From: Lunularia cruciata | Taxonomy: Eukaryota; Streptophyta; Marchantiopsida; Lunulariales; Lunulariaceae | Assembly: GCA_948567375.1 (NCBI GenBank) | Contig: OX419756.1 | Coordinates: 10,855,001-10,919,000, forward strand | DNA length: 64,000 nucleotides | Reading direction: 5' to 3' | Part shown: piece after piece, positions 1-12,781 of the stretch | Layout: the number at the start of each line of letters is the position of its first letter | Position numbering within the stretch: position 1 is the first letter of the stretch | The notes under the pieces: generated by a model | Told to the model about the DNA's origin: nothing | Databases searched by the model: none | What the model saw: the letters and a program-made list of their open reading frames with translations, nothing else | Position numbers and translations under genes: made by a program

Positions 1-538
1 TTAAACAAGCTTTGACCAAAAAGAATCTTTAGAGAATCTTACTATAAGAATCTCAAAATTGCATGGATGATGTACTATTGGAAAGCTCTCAATGACACAA
101 ACAAGGAGGATGGAAGGTCAGCCTGTTCTTCATTATGGATGGAAGGTCAGCCTGTTCTTCATTATGGGGAAGTGTACATATTTTTGAGACCTAATTCATC
201 CATTTAGGCCTCCAAAATTAGCTTTGAAGTTTTCAAACTAATTTTGTTTCCTGCTCTATTAGTAGATGTACTCTCTTGGTGATACCTCTATCTAATCTAC
301 TTAGTCCATTTTTTATAATATACTTCCAGATGTTACTAAGCCAATTTTCACCTCTAGACAATATGTCTAATTATTGGTATTATATTTTTAGGTTGTTTTT
401 GGTTCTTGCTCAATAGTAGAAGTGTTATTTTTGTGACACCTCTATTTGATCTACCTAGCACATCATACCTAACATCCTTCTAGATATTACCAAGTCAATT
501 TTCACATCTAGATAATATATCTAACTATTGGTATTACA
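1..538 (-). repeat. 3' LTR (partial) of outer family-1 gypsy element
   Basis: This is the terminal part of a family-1 LTR read on the minus strand; the window starts inside it. It ends in TATTACA followed by GA and a decayed polypurine tract (reverse complement, about 541-554). It shares diagnostic variants with the LTR at 12782-13519 (for example the spacing around the two internal repeat units), so the two are read as the LTR pair of one old element. It carries both copies of the internal ~156-bp LTR unit. Confidence 0.8.
108..165. repeat. 29-bp perfect tandem duplication inside LTR
   Basis: Two adjacent identical 29-bp units (108-136 and 137-165). The duplication is absent from the other family-1 LTRs in the window, so it is private to this LTR and arose after insertion. 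Confidence 0.9.
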
Positions 539-2593
539 GACCTCTTGCTTTTTAAGACGCAATGTTGTGGTTGCAAAGTTGTTGCTCAAAAGGTTTCACT
601 AACATTGGTCATTGGTGCATTGGTCAAGTTGATTTTTGGCTCCCATGTTCCCTCATATAGTGGGTACACTTTCCAATGTACAAGATATTCTACAGGCGGA
701 TGGCGAGTACCATGATGCATTTTTGGAGAATACATTCAACTTCATATTCCTTTGTGTCATCAATGAGTGTTGGACAAGGTCAATTTTCTTGTATGGAAGA
801 AAAGTGGAGAGATCGGAGTGCATATCTGCATAGAAAGGAAACATGGAATACTAAATGGATCTTCATGTATGGCGATAGCTTGAAGTGAAAGACCACTACT
901 CCAATTTGATGAAGGATGGAAAAAGGCCCAATAAAACAAGGTTTGAGCTTGTGAGTGCCAGCTAACATGAGGTGGGTTATTGACAGGTAGACTTGATCTC
1001 GAACATTAAACTCTATGTGTTGGTGATGTGCATCTACATACTATTTTTGTCAATTTTGGGCAATCTGCAACTTATGTTTGGCATTCTCCACTCCTTGTTG
1101 GACTTTGGAAACAAAAGTGTTGACGGCATCCACCTTGGTATCCACTTAGTGGATCTTCATCAAGCTCAAAGGTGTGAAAAGATGCTCTCTATACATGAGG
1201 AAGAATGGTGTGGCCTATGTGGATGCATTCACTATATAAGTGTATGCAAATTCCACTAATGGGAGTAAGGTGTCCCACCTTTCTTGCTCCTCTAAGATTA
1301 AGCCCCAAAGCTTGTCTATAATAGTGCAATTAGCCTTCTCTATTTGTCCATTGGTTTGTGGATGGTAAGCCATGGACATGGTCAATTTGGTTTTGAATAA
1401 ACAAAAGAGTGTTCTCCAAAACAAACTAGTGAATTGAGTGCTTTATCGATGATGAGCACTCAAGACAGCCTATGGTGAGAAAAGATTGCATCTAAGTACA
1501 ATTGAGCTAATTGAAGAGCAATTACATCCTTGGTAAAAGGATGCACATGAATCATTTTGTTGAGTCAATCAATAAAGACTAGGATGAAGTCAAACCTTGA
1601 GGTTGTATTGGGCAATTTGCAAACTAGATCCATGCTTACCTATTCCTAATCTTGTGTAGGAGTAAGAAGGGGTTAAAGGAGTCCCGTAAGAGTTTGATTA
1701 GAAGCTTTATTTTTTTGATAGAGTAGGCATCTTTGAATGTACTCCATCACATTGTTGCTCATCTTGGGCCAATAGTAATGGCATTTGGCTGCATCCAAGT
1801 CTTGTCCATGCTAACGTGACCTACAATGGCATTTTGCTAGGATGGTGGTTCTAATGTTTGTGTCATCCGGGATCCATAACCTACCATCATAAAAAGTGAA
1901 TCCTTGGGTACTTGTGACACCAAAAGATGATTGAGCTCCTACAATATGTGGGTTAGTTTTTGTAACAACAAGAATCCTTGGCCAAAATTCAAGGTTCATC
2001 TTGAGCTCTACTACCATATTGTTTTCCATAAGCATTTAGGTAAATGCATCTGTCAATTGTTTCTTGCCTTCCATATATATGATCATCATGTAAAACCTTT
2101 GTCTCCACTCTGCACACCAAATCTATTGACAAGATAGATCTTTTTGTGTCTTTAGGTAGACTAAAGGTTTGTGGTCTATCTCCACTACAAATGCCTTCTT
2201 GCCAAGATAATGCTTGCAAATCTTGGTTGCAAGGAAAATGGCCAAATTTTCATTTGGTGGTGTGATAGTTGCATTTTCCGGTAATAACTTTCAAGAGAAA
2301 TATGCAACTAGGTGTCATCCATCATGCTACTCTTGTTGTAAGACTACTCCTATTACTATGCCTAATGCATTTGTAGCCAACTTGATTGGGCATTTTGGGT
2401 CATACCATTTCAAGGTTGGTGCATGTAGTAATACATCTTTCAATTCTTGAACGGCCAATTCTTGTGTGGTTCTTCACATCCACTTCTTCCCCTTGCCAAG
2501 TAGCATCATTAGAGGTTGTGTAACCTTGGAGAAGTCCTTGAAAAATTGAAAATAGAACCCTATCAATCCTAAGAAACTCTTGAGTTGAGTCTA
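539..2593 (-). pseudogene. Decayed 3' half of gypsy pol (RT to chromodomain), outer family-1 copy
   Basis: Read on the minus strand this matches, in the same order, the pol 3' half of the better-preserved copies at 3736-7171 and 60321-63728: RT C-terminus and RNase H (about 2593-2000), integrase (about 1800-1215, including a fragment reading YHPQTNGQIEKANC around the catalytic Glu), integrase C-terminus and chromodomain (about 1000-550). Numerous stops and frameshifts leave only fragments of 60-90 codons. Homology stops abruptly near 2593, in the sequence following the motif for QLKSFL, and resumes near 9918 with the next part of RT. This is therefore one half of an interrupted element. Dead copy. 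Confidence 0.75.
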
Positions 2594-2996
2594 GTCTAGT
2601 CTAGTCTATGAGTTGGCTTGTCTCTCATTCATGATAAACCTCTAATGGCTATTATGGTAGTGCACCATGGACTAAGAAGACAAAGAACCCCAAATCCATC
2701 ATACTCCTCCAAGGCTAACACTCAAAGACTCAAGACATTGCTCACTAGAGAACTCAATGAGAGAAAAATAGTTGCAAATGAAAGGATGATGAGTACCGCC
2801 TCACCCCTAGTTTGTATACTTGTGAAATAGTTACACACCAAAGTTACTAATTATTGGAGTAACTCAAGTTACTAGCTTAAAAGTCAAACAAAGTCAAAAA
2901 GCTAAAGGAATATCCATGCTCATGGGAATATTCTCCTAAGCATATAGTCTTATCTTGACCCAACCACTAAGTCAAGGATTCATTCACATGGGCTAT
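2594..2996. other. Unidentified insert, left part
   Basis: This lies between the broken outer element and the inner element's LTR. It opens with a short GTCTA-type microsatellite (about 2586-2607). No coding similarity recognised; a 70-codon open frame at 2618-2830 (+) has no family features. Together with 9586-9917 it forms about 0.73 kb of foreign DNA that entered the outer element before the inner copy landed. Confidence 0.4.
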
Positions 2997-3722
2997 TGTA
3001 ATACTCTGAGGACAAGAGAAGAGAGAAAACATAGATTGCACACTCAAACATTTGATGCCCCAAAGGAGCTCCTTCTCTTTATTGTATAGACAAAAAGGAT
3101 CTCCTCCAATGAAGCTCCACCATAGGATTAGGGACACAGATAGGTGACATGTTAGAAAGATCCACCCTTGGATTACTTACTTGGATGGGTGACATGTCTG
3201 GTCTAGGTCCTATCTAGTTGGTCAAACAAGCTTTGACTAGAAGGAATCTTCCTATAGGAATCTCATAATCATGAAAGGTACCATTGGAAAGCTCTCAATG
3301 AGACAAAGCAGGGGGAGAGAAGGCTAGCCTTTCCTCAATTGGGGGGGGGAGGAATTTTGCACATTTTTTAGGCCTAATTCATCCGTTTAGGCCTCCAAAA
3401 TTGCCTTCAAAGATTTCAGGCATATTTTGGTTCCTACTCTATTAGTAGAAGTCCCCTTTTGGTTATACCTCTTTCTGATCTGTTTAGTCCATCATGTGTA
3501 ACATCCTTCCAGATGTTACCAAACCAATTCTCACCTTAAATCATATGTCTAGCTATTGGTTCTAAGGTTCTCAAGTCTATTTTGGTTTCTACCCTATTAA
3601 TAGAAGTACTCTTTTGGTGATACTTCTATCTTATCTTTTTTGACCATCATGTATAACATCATTCTAGATGTTACCAGACTGAATTTCACATCTAGATCAT
3701 ATTGTTAGCTCTTGGTATTATA
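2997..3722 (-). repeat. 3' LTR of inner family-1 element
   Basis: Begins TGTAATACTC and ends TATTATA on the plus strand. It contains a TATA-type segment, and two ~156-bp imperfect internal repeat units occupy the U3 end. The PPT lies just outside at 3725-3737. Confidence 0.9.
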
Positions 3723-3724
3723 GA

Positions 3725-3737
3725 CCTCCCTCCTTTT
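3725..3737 (-). other. Polypurine tract
   Basis: The reverse complement reads AAAAGGAGGGAGG, two bases before the LTR. The identical tract precedes the 3' LTR of the plus-strand copy at 63755-63767. It primes plus-strand DNA synthesis in LTR elements. Confidence 0.85.
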
Positions 3738-6700
3738 AAGATGCAACATCCTCGTTGTGCAATTGTTGCTCAAATGCTTGCACCAACACCGGTGCATGTG
3801 CCAAATTGGCAGTGGGCTCCCAGGTTGCTTCATAGAGGGGGTAAACTTTCCATTGTACTAGATAGTCCACCTGCGGATGGTGAGTACCACGCATGCGTTT
3901 TCTGGAGAATCCACTCCACTTCATATTCCTCTATGCCATCAATGAGTGTCGGACAAGGTCAAATGTCTTGTGTAGAATGACCCTGGCCTGATCAGGGAGC
4001 ATATCTGCATAGGTGGGAGACATGGAACACTGGATGGATCTTCATGTGCAATGGTAGCTCAAGGTGATAGGCCACAGCGCCGATGTGATGAAGAATCGAG
4101 AAAGGCCCAATAAAACGAGGTCTGAGCTTACGAGGGCCAATTAATGTGAGGTTGGTTGTCAATAGCCACACTTGATCCCCAATTTTGAACTCCATGTGCC
4201 TATGGTGTGCATCAGCATACTGCTTTTGTCAATTTTGCACAATCTGTAATCTGTGCTTGGCGCTCTCCTCACCTTGTTGGATTCTAGAAACAAATGTGTT
4301 GATTGCATCAACCTTGGTAGCCACTGGAGGGATCCTCATCAAGCTAGAAGGTGTGAAGAGATGCTCACCATACATGAGGAAGAACAAAGTGACCTAGGTG
4401 GATGCATTCATTGAATTGTTGTAAGCGAATATACCAACGGGAGTAGGGTGTCCCACCTCTCTTGCTCTTCTAAGGTGAAGCCGCGTAACATGTCTTCAAT
4501 CGTGCAACTAGCCCGCTCTATTTGGCCATTTTTTTGTGGGTGGTAAGTTGTGGACATGGCCAACTTGGTTTTGAAGAAACCAAAGAGTGTTTGCTAAAAC
4601 AAACTGGTGAATTGGGTGCCTTTATTGGTGATGAGTACTCTAGACAAGCCATGGTGAGCAAAGACTGCATCTAAGTATAATTGATCTAGTTGTGGAGCGG
4701 TCACCTCCTTGGTGGTAGGGCAAATACATGAATCATTTTGCTAAGCCGGTCCACAAAGACCACAATGGAGTCAAACCCTTAGGTGGTCTTGGGTAATTCA
4801 CAGACGAGATCCATACTCATTTGTTCCCAACATTGGGTAGGAGTGGGGAGAGGTTGAATGAGCCTTGCAAGAGCTTGATTAGAAGCTTTGTTTTGTTGAC
4901 AAAGTAGGCAGCTACGCACATAGTCCATCATGTTGTTGCTCATCTTGGGCCAATAGTAATGGTGCTTGACTGCATCCAAGGTCTTTTCCACTCCGACATG
5001 AGCTGCAATGGCCGAATCATGACATTCCGCTAGAATGGTGGTGCGTAATTCTAGAATATTTGGGATCCATAATCTGCCATCCCGAAAGGTGAGTCCTTGG
5101 GTGCTGGTGACACCTTTGGATGATTGCACTTCTACAATCTGTGGATCAGTTTTTGTAGCAGCCTGAATCTCTTGCCAAAATTCAAGGTTAATCTTAACCT
5201 CTGCCACCAAGTTGTTTTCTATTGGCATGCGGGTGAATGCATCTGCAAGTTGCTTCTTACCTTCCACGTAGGTGATTGTCATGTTGAAGCATTGTTGCCA
5301 CTTTGCCCACCAAATTTGGTGATGAGATAGATCCTTATGAGTCTCGAGGTAGACTAGAGGTTTGTGGTCTGTCTCTACTACAAATGCCTTCTCGCCCAAA
5401 TAGTGCTTCCAATGCTTGGTTGCTAGAACAATGGCCAACTCTTCTTGTTCTATGGTGTGGTAGTTGCGCTCTACCGGTAACAACTTTCAAGAGAAATATG
5501 CAATGGGATGCCATCCGCCATGCCACTCTTGTTTTAGGACTGCTCCTATTGCTACGCCTGATGCATCTGTAGCCAACTTGATTGGACATTTTGGGTCATA
5601 CCACTTCAAGATTGGTGCATGTAGCAAGGCGGCCTTCAATTCTTGAAAGGTCAACTCTTGTGCAGTTCCCCATGTCCACTTCTTCCCCTTGCCAAGTAGT
5701 GTCATTAAAGGTTGTGCAACCTTGGAGAAGTCCTTGACAAATCTACGATAGAATCCCATCAACTCCAAGAAGCTCTTAAGTTGAGTCTGATCTTCTAAGG
5801 CACTCCATTTTTGAAAGACCTCTATTTTATCTCTCAATACTTGAATGCTCTCTGCACTTACTCTATGCCCTAAGTAGTCTACTTCAGACTTGCCAAACTC
5901 ACACTTTGAGATTTTGGCGTACAATTGATTCTATCTTAGAATCTGGAGGACCTCTCATAGATGTTGTTTGTGTTCTGTCATCGTGCTACTATATACTAAG
6001 ATATCATCCAAGAAGACAATAACACACTTATCCAAGTATGGACAAAATATGTCATTCATTAGACTCATGAAAGTGGCAGGTGCATTGGTGAGGCCAAAAG
6101 GCATCACAAGATACTCAAAGTGACCATACTTGGTTCAAAAGGTAGTTTTGTACACATCCTCTTCTGCAATTCGGATTTGATTGTAACCGCTCTGCAAGTC
6201 CAGTTTGGTGAAGTATCTCGCTCCATGGAGTTGATCAAACAGGTCATCCATGCGAGGTAAGGGGTATTTGTTCTTCACTGTTTGCTGATTGAGACCCCGA
6301 TAGTCAATGCACATGTGCATTGTACCATCCTTCTTCTTCAAAAACAAGACAGGGCCCCATATGGTGATATGCTAGGTTGGATAAACCCTTTCTGCAGCAT
6401 CTCCTCAATTTGAGTCTTATACTCCTCCAACTCATGAGGTGATAGGCAATATGGGGCCTTACAAGGAGGTGTCTTCCTCGGGAATGTCTCAATTTTGTGA
6501 TCTACTTGCCTTTTTGGTGGTAATCTTGAGGGTAGATCATCGGGAAAGACATCTTGAAACTCATTCACCATACCCTTCAATTTCTCAGGAATTTTTCCAT
6601 TGAGTTGTGCACTCTAGACTTCTCTTATTAGACCCATAAAACATCTATCAGTCTTACAGTCAGTTGCCATCCCTATGACATATAGTGGCAATTTCTGCTT

Positions 6701-7171
6701 GTGTGATTTTTCTTTAACCCCAATGATTGACCATTGGTGGGTTCTCACTACTTTCTTCCTCCAATCCACCAAAGGGTTGTACTGCTCTATCCATGGCATG
6801 CCTAAAATTGCATCATAACGAGCTAATTGTATCACTTGCCACTCAATTGCTTCTTGATATTCTCCTACAGAGAGGGTTACCCGTCTAGGTAATGATTCAA
6901 TCCTCTTTGTTTGCCCATTTGGTAACTCTACTTCTTCACTCCCATCTCTCTCTAGATCCATTCCCAATCTTATTGCAATAGAGTGAGACAAGAAATTCTC
7001 TGTTGCTCCCGGATCTATTAATACTCTCACTTGATTGCCTTCTAGGATTCCATTCACAACAATCAATTGTGAGGTTGCCTTTCGGGATCTTTGCGCATTA
7101 TTCTTCTTCCTTCCCTTGCTTCTTTGCTTCCTTATTGAGCTAGTAAGGCCGCAAGGTACATTTATTGGCAA
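3736..7171 (-). pseudogene. gypsy pol (PR-RT-RH-IN-chromodomain), inner family-1 copy
   Basis: Order on the minus strand: aspartic protease (7171-6614; active-site region reads LIDPGATENFLS, and YDAILGMPW marks the C-terminal protease motif), RT (6580-5487), RNase H (with [12 protein letters not shown] and later TDHKPLVYL), integrase zinc finger and core (5483-4779, reading HVGVEKTLDAVKHHYYW and SCLLCQQNKA), integrase C-terminal module (4195-3992) and chromodomain (3924-3736, YLVQWKVYPLYEATWEP). A one-base loss in a C run near 6350 shifts RT out of the protease frame. Further shifts separate integrase, its C-terminus and the chromodomain. In-frame stops include a TGA in RT (6135-6137) that is also present in the 57926-64000 copy. 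The chromodomain places it among chromoviruses. Cannot produce an intact protein. Confidence 0.88.
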
Positions 7172-8247
7172 TCTTTGTTTTCCGAAGTGATTTCCACCTC
7201 CTCCTCTTCAATGTGCCTCTCCATGTTGTTTGAAGATTGCCTATACAAAGGCCGAGGGTCTCTAGGGAAACAAGTGCAACAATTGGTAGATATGTGCCCA
7301 ATACGGCCACAATTGTAACAACAACGTTGTTCTCCTCGAGTCCCTTCTCCTTGTGGGACTCCATCTCTTTGTTCTTCTACCCGTCCCGCTCCCCTTGAAG
7401 TGGTCATGCTCCTCGATCCCGGAATCAAAGGTTGCCCAATTCCATCGATATTGGTCCACCCATGTGTGGTATTTCTGCCCAATAATGTTGAGGTGGAACT
7501 ACTCCTTCACCTCTACCTAATGCTCCTGCTATTCTCTACGCACAAGCAATGGCTTCAAAATGTGCAAAGATTTTGCACCATGAATTCTTGGCAAATCCAC
7601 TCTTTCAACCCTTGTTTGAAATTGTCGAGAGCCTCTGTTGGACTCATGTCGGTAATTGCGACTTGTAGATCTAGAAATGCCTCCACATACTCTTGTACGC
7701 TATTCTTCTATCTCAATCTCCATAGTCGGGTTCGAGCCATCTGCACAAAATCCACCAATTGGAAATTCTTCAGCAATCCTTCTTGTATTGTTGTCCATGT
7801 GACCTCCCTTCTCTCTGCAAGCATGGATTTTTCCCAAGCATCATACCATGTGAGGGCTTTATCGGTCAAGTACCCACATGCAAACACGCCTACAGCATGC
7901 TCTGTGATCTCTATTGAGAACAATCAGAAATATCGATTCATTCTCGAGATCCAATTTTCCACTACTCCCATGGTATGTTGCTCCTTGTAAGGCTTGATGT
8001 TGCAGGTCTTCTTCATCCGGAGTAGCAATGTGGCTTCATCGTTGATAGGGTTTGTAGGCACGGGTGCCTCTCCAAGTGCTTCAATTGTAGGTACTGGGTT
8101 TTGAGACGGCTCTTCTTCTTGCATGGCTTGATCGTTCTTGAGGATCTGCACTTGACTTTGTAATGTCTCCATGGTCATCTTAATCTCTCAAAATTCATAC
8201 AACATCCCTTGCATTCCTTGCACCAGCTCTTGCAATTGCGGATCCAT
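7162..8247 (-). pseudogene. gypsy gag, inner family-1 copy
   Basis: The start is the ATG at 8245-8247, whose position matches the start of the better copy at 59242. The frame includes the capsid-like stretch GVVENWISRMNRYF and ends in a nucleocapsid with one CX2CX4HX4C knuckle (CYNCGRIGHISTNC), then stops at 7162-7164. The protease frame overlaps the gag end and lies one base back, which suggests gag-pol -1 frameshifting. In-frame TGA codons occur at codon 20 and after the MNRYF motif (7924-7926), and both are shared with the 59-kb copy. Structural polyprotein of a Ty3-type element; dead. Confidence 0.85.
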
Positions 8248-8837
8248 GGTTCCCGCAACACTCAATTGCTGATGTCTACTTCAATATAGAGTCAATATAA
8301 TCACTCTAGAAGGCGCACAAACTATCAAAACCACCATTGGGACCTCAGAAGCTATCACTCGTTGATAATACTCCTCACCAACATTCTTAACCACAAAATC
8401 TGTAAACATCACTTTTGGTCTCACTATATAATAGATTTCTACTTGAGTGTTGAAAGGGAGAGGATTTGGGACATTCAATCCATATTATCATAATAGAATG
8501 TAGATTGTCAAATCCCACTCTCTATCATATATCACCACAGGTAGAATCATTGGGTTTGGTGAGTTCATCACTCTGTCCATGAATTCTACACCAAAGTGAT
8601 AAACTAGCGATACCCTCATCTACTCACGTTGGATGTACATAACCTTGATGTGGAATGGGTTTGAGAATGGAAAGCTAGGTGTGGGAAATTGTCCTCCCGG
8701 TGCATCCATCCTATCCGCTCTCTAAAGTCCTTCCTAAGTCTAGAGATTACTCTATGTTCTCCACCTCAAATTACTCAATTTCAGTAGTTCGTGCTATTCC
8801 AAGAGAGGTGATCCACTCTCTTGGACTAAAACACTCG

Positions 8838-8849
8838 CTCTGATACCAT
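8838..8849 (-). other. Primer-binding site (tRNA-iMet)
   Basis: The reverse complement is TGGTATCAGAGC, the standard plant initiator-Met tRNA primer site. It lies immediately inside the 5' LTR of the inner element. Confidence 0.92.
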
Positions 8850-9585
8850 TGTAATACTCCGAGGACAAGAGAAGAGAGAAAACACAAATTGCACACTCAA
8901 ACATTAGATGCCCCACGGAGCACCTTCTCTTTATTATATAGACAAAGAGGATCTCCTCCAAGGAAGCTCCACCATAGGATTAGGGACACAGATAGGTGAC
9001 ACTTCATCAAGCTCCACCCTTGGATTACTTACTTGGATGGGTGACATGTCTGGTCTAGGTCTTATCTGGTTGGTCAAACAAGCTTTGACCATAGGGAATC
9101 TTTTAGGGAATCTTCCTATAGGAATCTTAGAATCACATGAGTAAGGTACCGTTGGAAAGCTCTCGACGAGACAAAGCAGGGGGGAGGGAAGGTCAACCTT
9201 TCCTTTGTTAGGGGGAATTTGCACATTTTTGAGGTCTAATTCATCCATTTAGGTCTCCAAAATTGCCTTCAAAGATTTTAGGTATATGTTGGTTCATACT
9301 CTATTAGTAGAAGTCCCCTTTTGGTGATACCTCTTTCTAATCTGTTTAGTCCATCATGTGCAACATCCTTCCAGATGTTACCAAACCAATTCTTACCTTT
9401 AAATCATATGTCTAGCTATTGGTTCTAAGGTTCTCAAGTCTATTTCGGTTTCTGCACTATTAGTAGAAGTACTCTTTTGGTGATACTTCTATCTTATCTA
9501 TTTTGACCATCATGTATAACATCATTCTAGATGTTACCAAACCAAATTTCACATCTAGATCATATGGTTAGCTCTTGGTATTACA
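8850..9585 (-). repeat. 5' LTR of inner family-1 element
   Basis: 736 bp, plus-strand ends TGTAATACTC...GGTATTACA. The TATA-like TATATAATA (reverse complement, about 8935-8943) lies in the same place as in the 57926 LTR. Two internal ~156-bp units lie at the outer end. The flank GTTAT at 9586-9590 pairs with GCTAT at 2992-2996. Confidence 0.9.
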
Positions 9586-9917
9586 GTTATCCTTGGACTA
9601 TAAAAGAATCTAGAATAAAAAGGCTTGTGGGTCCAAGAGTTCTCAACTCTTTCCTCAAAGCCAAACACCTAGGAACAATACCAAGTCAACACACTAGAAT
9701 CTAAAATACTAGTGCTCATCTTTTCTACTTCCTCTAAAGTAAGGTCTCCTCTATCTTAGCTATGACTAACTTTAGCTAATCATGACTAATGTAGAACCAT
9801 TATTTATCTTTATATAAATAATATCTCTCAAGTACTCATTATACCAAACTAAATATCACAATAGCACATACATGCATAAATGGTTGTTATAGGTCCTTTG
9901 GAGCACTCCACCTCTAA
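9586..9917. other. Unidentified insert, right part
   Basis: This continues the 2594-2996 insert across the inner element. The joined left flank (..GGCTAT) and right flank (CCTTGGAC..) read through as one sequence once one target-site copy is removed. AT-rich, no coding similarity, no terminal inverted repeats that I can see. Confidence 0.4.
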
Positions 9918-12767
9918 ATGAACTCTATTTTATTTGCTTAACACTTGGATACCTTCTACACTTACTCTATGTCTGAAGTAGTCTAATTTAGACTTGCCAA
10001 ACTCGCACTTTGAGATTTTGGCATACCATTAATTCTATCATAGAATTTGGAGGACTTCTCATAGATGTTGCTTGTGTTCCATCATTGTCCTACTATAGAC
10101 AAGGATGTCATCTAGGAAATGATAATAGATTTATCCAAGTATGGACAAAATGTATCATTCATCAAACTCATGAAAGTGGTTGGTGCATTAATGAGGCCAA
10201 ATGGTATCACTAGGTACTCAAAGTGGCCATGCCTTGTTTGAAAGGCAATCTTGTTGTTGTCTTCCTTTGCACTCTAGATTTGATTGTAACCACTCCGTAT
10301 ATATTAAGTGTGGTGAAGTATCTTGCCCCGTTGAGTTCATCAAACATGTCATTCATGCGGGGTAAGGGGTATTTGTTCTTTATTGTTTATTGATTTAGAC
10401 CCCGATAGTCAATGCGCATTGCATTGTATTGTCCTTTTTCTTTACATACAGACCTAAGCCTCATATGGTGATACATTAGGTTGGATAAACCCATTATGCA
10501 TGCATCTCCTCAATTTGAACCTTACATTCCTCCAACTCATGAGGTGATAGACGATATGGGGCCTTATAAAGAGATGTCTTCCTAGGAATTATCTCAATTT
10601 TATGAAATATTCTCCTTTTGGTGGTAATCTTGAAGGTAGGTCATTCAAGAAGACATCTTGAAACTCATTGACCACATCTTTCAATTTCTAAAGAACTTGT
10701 CCATCAATTGTGCACTCTAGACTTCTCTTATTAGGCCCATGAAACATTTCTTTGTCTTATAGGTAGCTATTGTCCCTATGACATAGAGCGGTAATTCTTG
10801 CATATGTGCTCTTTCTTTAACCCTAATGATCTTCCATTGGCTAGTTCTCACTACTTTCTTCCTCCAATCAATCATGAGGTTGTAGTGCTCCATCCATGGC
10901 ATACCTAAGATTATGTCATAATGAGCTAATCATATCACTTGCCACTCAATTGCTTCCTGATAGTCTCCCACAAAGAGTGTTACCTTTCTAGGTAGTGATT
11001 CAATCCTCTTAGGCTGCCCATTAGATAATTCTACTTCTTCATTCTCATCCTTCTCTTCCCTAACCTTATTGCAATAGAACAAGACAAGAAGTTCTCTATT
11101 GCTCTAAGGTCTATCAACACTCCCACTTGATTTCCCTTTAGGACACCATTTATGATAATCAATTGTGAGTTTTTCTTCCTTACTGTCCTCTTCCTTTCCT
11201 TGCTTTTTTTCATCTCCATTGAGCCAATAAGGCCGTGAGGTACATTTATTGGTGATCTTCATTTTCCAATGTGATTACCACATCCTCCTCTTCAATTTGT
11301 CTCTCCTTGTTGTTCAAAGATCACTTGTACGGAGGCCGAGGACCTCTAGGAAAACAAGTATGACACTTGATGGCTAGGTGCCTAACTTGGCCACAATTGT
11401 AGCAATGATGTTATTTTGCTTGAGCTCCTTCTCCTTGTGAGACCCCATCTCTTCTTTCTTTGAGCCGTCTTCCTTCTCCTTGGACTAGTTTTGCTCCTTG
11501 TTCTTACAACCAAATGTTGCCCAATATCATAAGAACTGGTCCACCAAAGTGTTGTGTTTTGGCTCAATAATGTTGAGTCAAGACTACCCCTTCATTGTAG
11601 ATCAAGGAATGCCTCCATTTACGCTTGTACACTATTCTTTTGCTTCAACTCCCATAGTCAGATGCGGGCCATCTACACAAAATCCACAATTGGAAGTACT
11701 TTAGTAGCCCTTCTTACATGGCCGTCCAAGTGACCTCTCTTCCTTTTGCCAACATTGATTGTTCCTAAGCATCATACCATGTGAGTGCTTTATCAGTCAA
11801 GTACCCACATGCAAACAAGCCTACGGAATGATCAATGATTTCAATGATGAACAATTGAAAGTATTGATTCATTCTTGAAATCCAATTCTCCACTACTCCC
11901 CATGGACCATTTTCCTTGTAAGGCTTGATATTGCATGTCCTCTTAACCCACAATAACAATGTGGCCTCATTGTTGATCTAGGTTGGTGTCATTGGCAAGA
12001 GTGACTCTTCGTGTACTTTGGCCACCGGTATTGGGTTTTGGGACAACTTTCCTTTGTGCATCATCTTATCATTCTTGAAGGTAAATACTTGACTTTGAAA
12101 TGCCTTCATGGTCATCTTGATATCCTAAAACTCATTCAACATTCCTTGCATCAACTCTTGCAACTACGGGTCTATGATTCCTACACACAACAATTGCTCA
12201 ATTGCTACTTTTGACTTCAATATATGGTTAGTATGATCACTCAAGAAGGGCACAGAGTATTGGGACCACCATTGGAACTTTAGAGGCTATCACTTGTTAA
12301 TAATATTCCTCACCAAAACTACGGACTACAAAATCCCTAAACATTACTTTTGGTCTAACCACATAATGGATTTCTACTTGAGTGTTAAAAGAGAGAGGAT
12401 TAGGTATATTTAGATCCATCACAACAAAATCTTGATTTTCAAGTTCCACTCTCTATCATCATAGGCAAAATCACTGAATTTGGTGAATTCATCACTTTAT
12501 CCATGAACCTTGCTCCAAAATGGAAAACAAGATATACTCTCACTTGCTCATGCTAGATGTACATAATCTTGATTTGGAATTGATTCAAGAATGGTAAGCA
12601 TGGTACTTGATATTGTGCTCCTAAAGCCTCCATCCCATCCTCTCTCTAACACACTTCTAATCTATCAATTGCACTACAGTTTCTCTCCTCAAAATTATTC
12701 AGTCTTAGTACCCCATGAAGGTACCTTCTTCCAAGAAGGATGATCCACTCTCTTGGATTGAAACACT
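9918..12767 (-). pseudogene. Decayed gag-PR-RT 5' half, outer family-1 copy
   Basis: Minus-strand order: gag (about 12200-11500, with GVVENWISRMNQYF at 11959-11765), nucleocapsid relic (about 11400), protease (11219-10717, with VLIDLRAIENFLS in place of a D-S/T-G active site and ending CFMGLIREV as in the other copies), and RT N-terminus (about 10640-9918). Here the sites that are TGA in the two younger copies read CAA (gag after the YF motif; RT before the TRHG equivalent of TKYG), so those TGAs are derived. Many stops and indels. Homology starts at about 9918, right where the 539-2593 piece leaves off. Confidence 0.75.
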
Positions 12768-12780
12768 GACTTTGATACCA
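12768..12780 (-). other. Primer-binding site, decayed (tRNA-iMet)
   Basis: The reverse complement reads TGGTATCAAAGTC, one change from the initiator-Met site in its first ten bases. It lies one base inside the 12782 LTR. Confidence 0.8.
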
Positions 12781-12781
12781 T

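Larger units (their letters stand above)
2997..9585 (-). mobile_element. Inner family-1 Ty3/gypsy chromovirus, complete with both LTRs
   Basis: LTRs at 2997-3722 and 8850-9585 are both in minus orientation and end TG...(C/T)A. The primer-binding site is next to the 5' LTR and the polypurine tract next to the 3' LTR. Flanking 5-mers are GCTAT (2992-2996) and GTTAT (9586-9590), a target-site duplication with one C/T change. The body encodes gag, protease, RT, RNase H, integrase and a C-terminal chromodomain, all interrupted by stops and several frameshifts. Length is 6,589 bp. It sits inside the older family-1 element. Confidence 0.9.

Noticed and set aside
7400-7990. 196-codon plus-strand open frame
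   Set aside because: It is the antisense shadow of the minus-strand gag of the inner family-1 element; no family features of its own.
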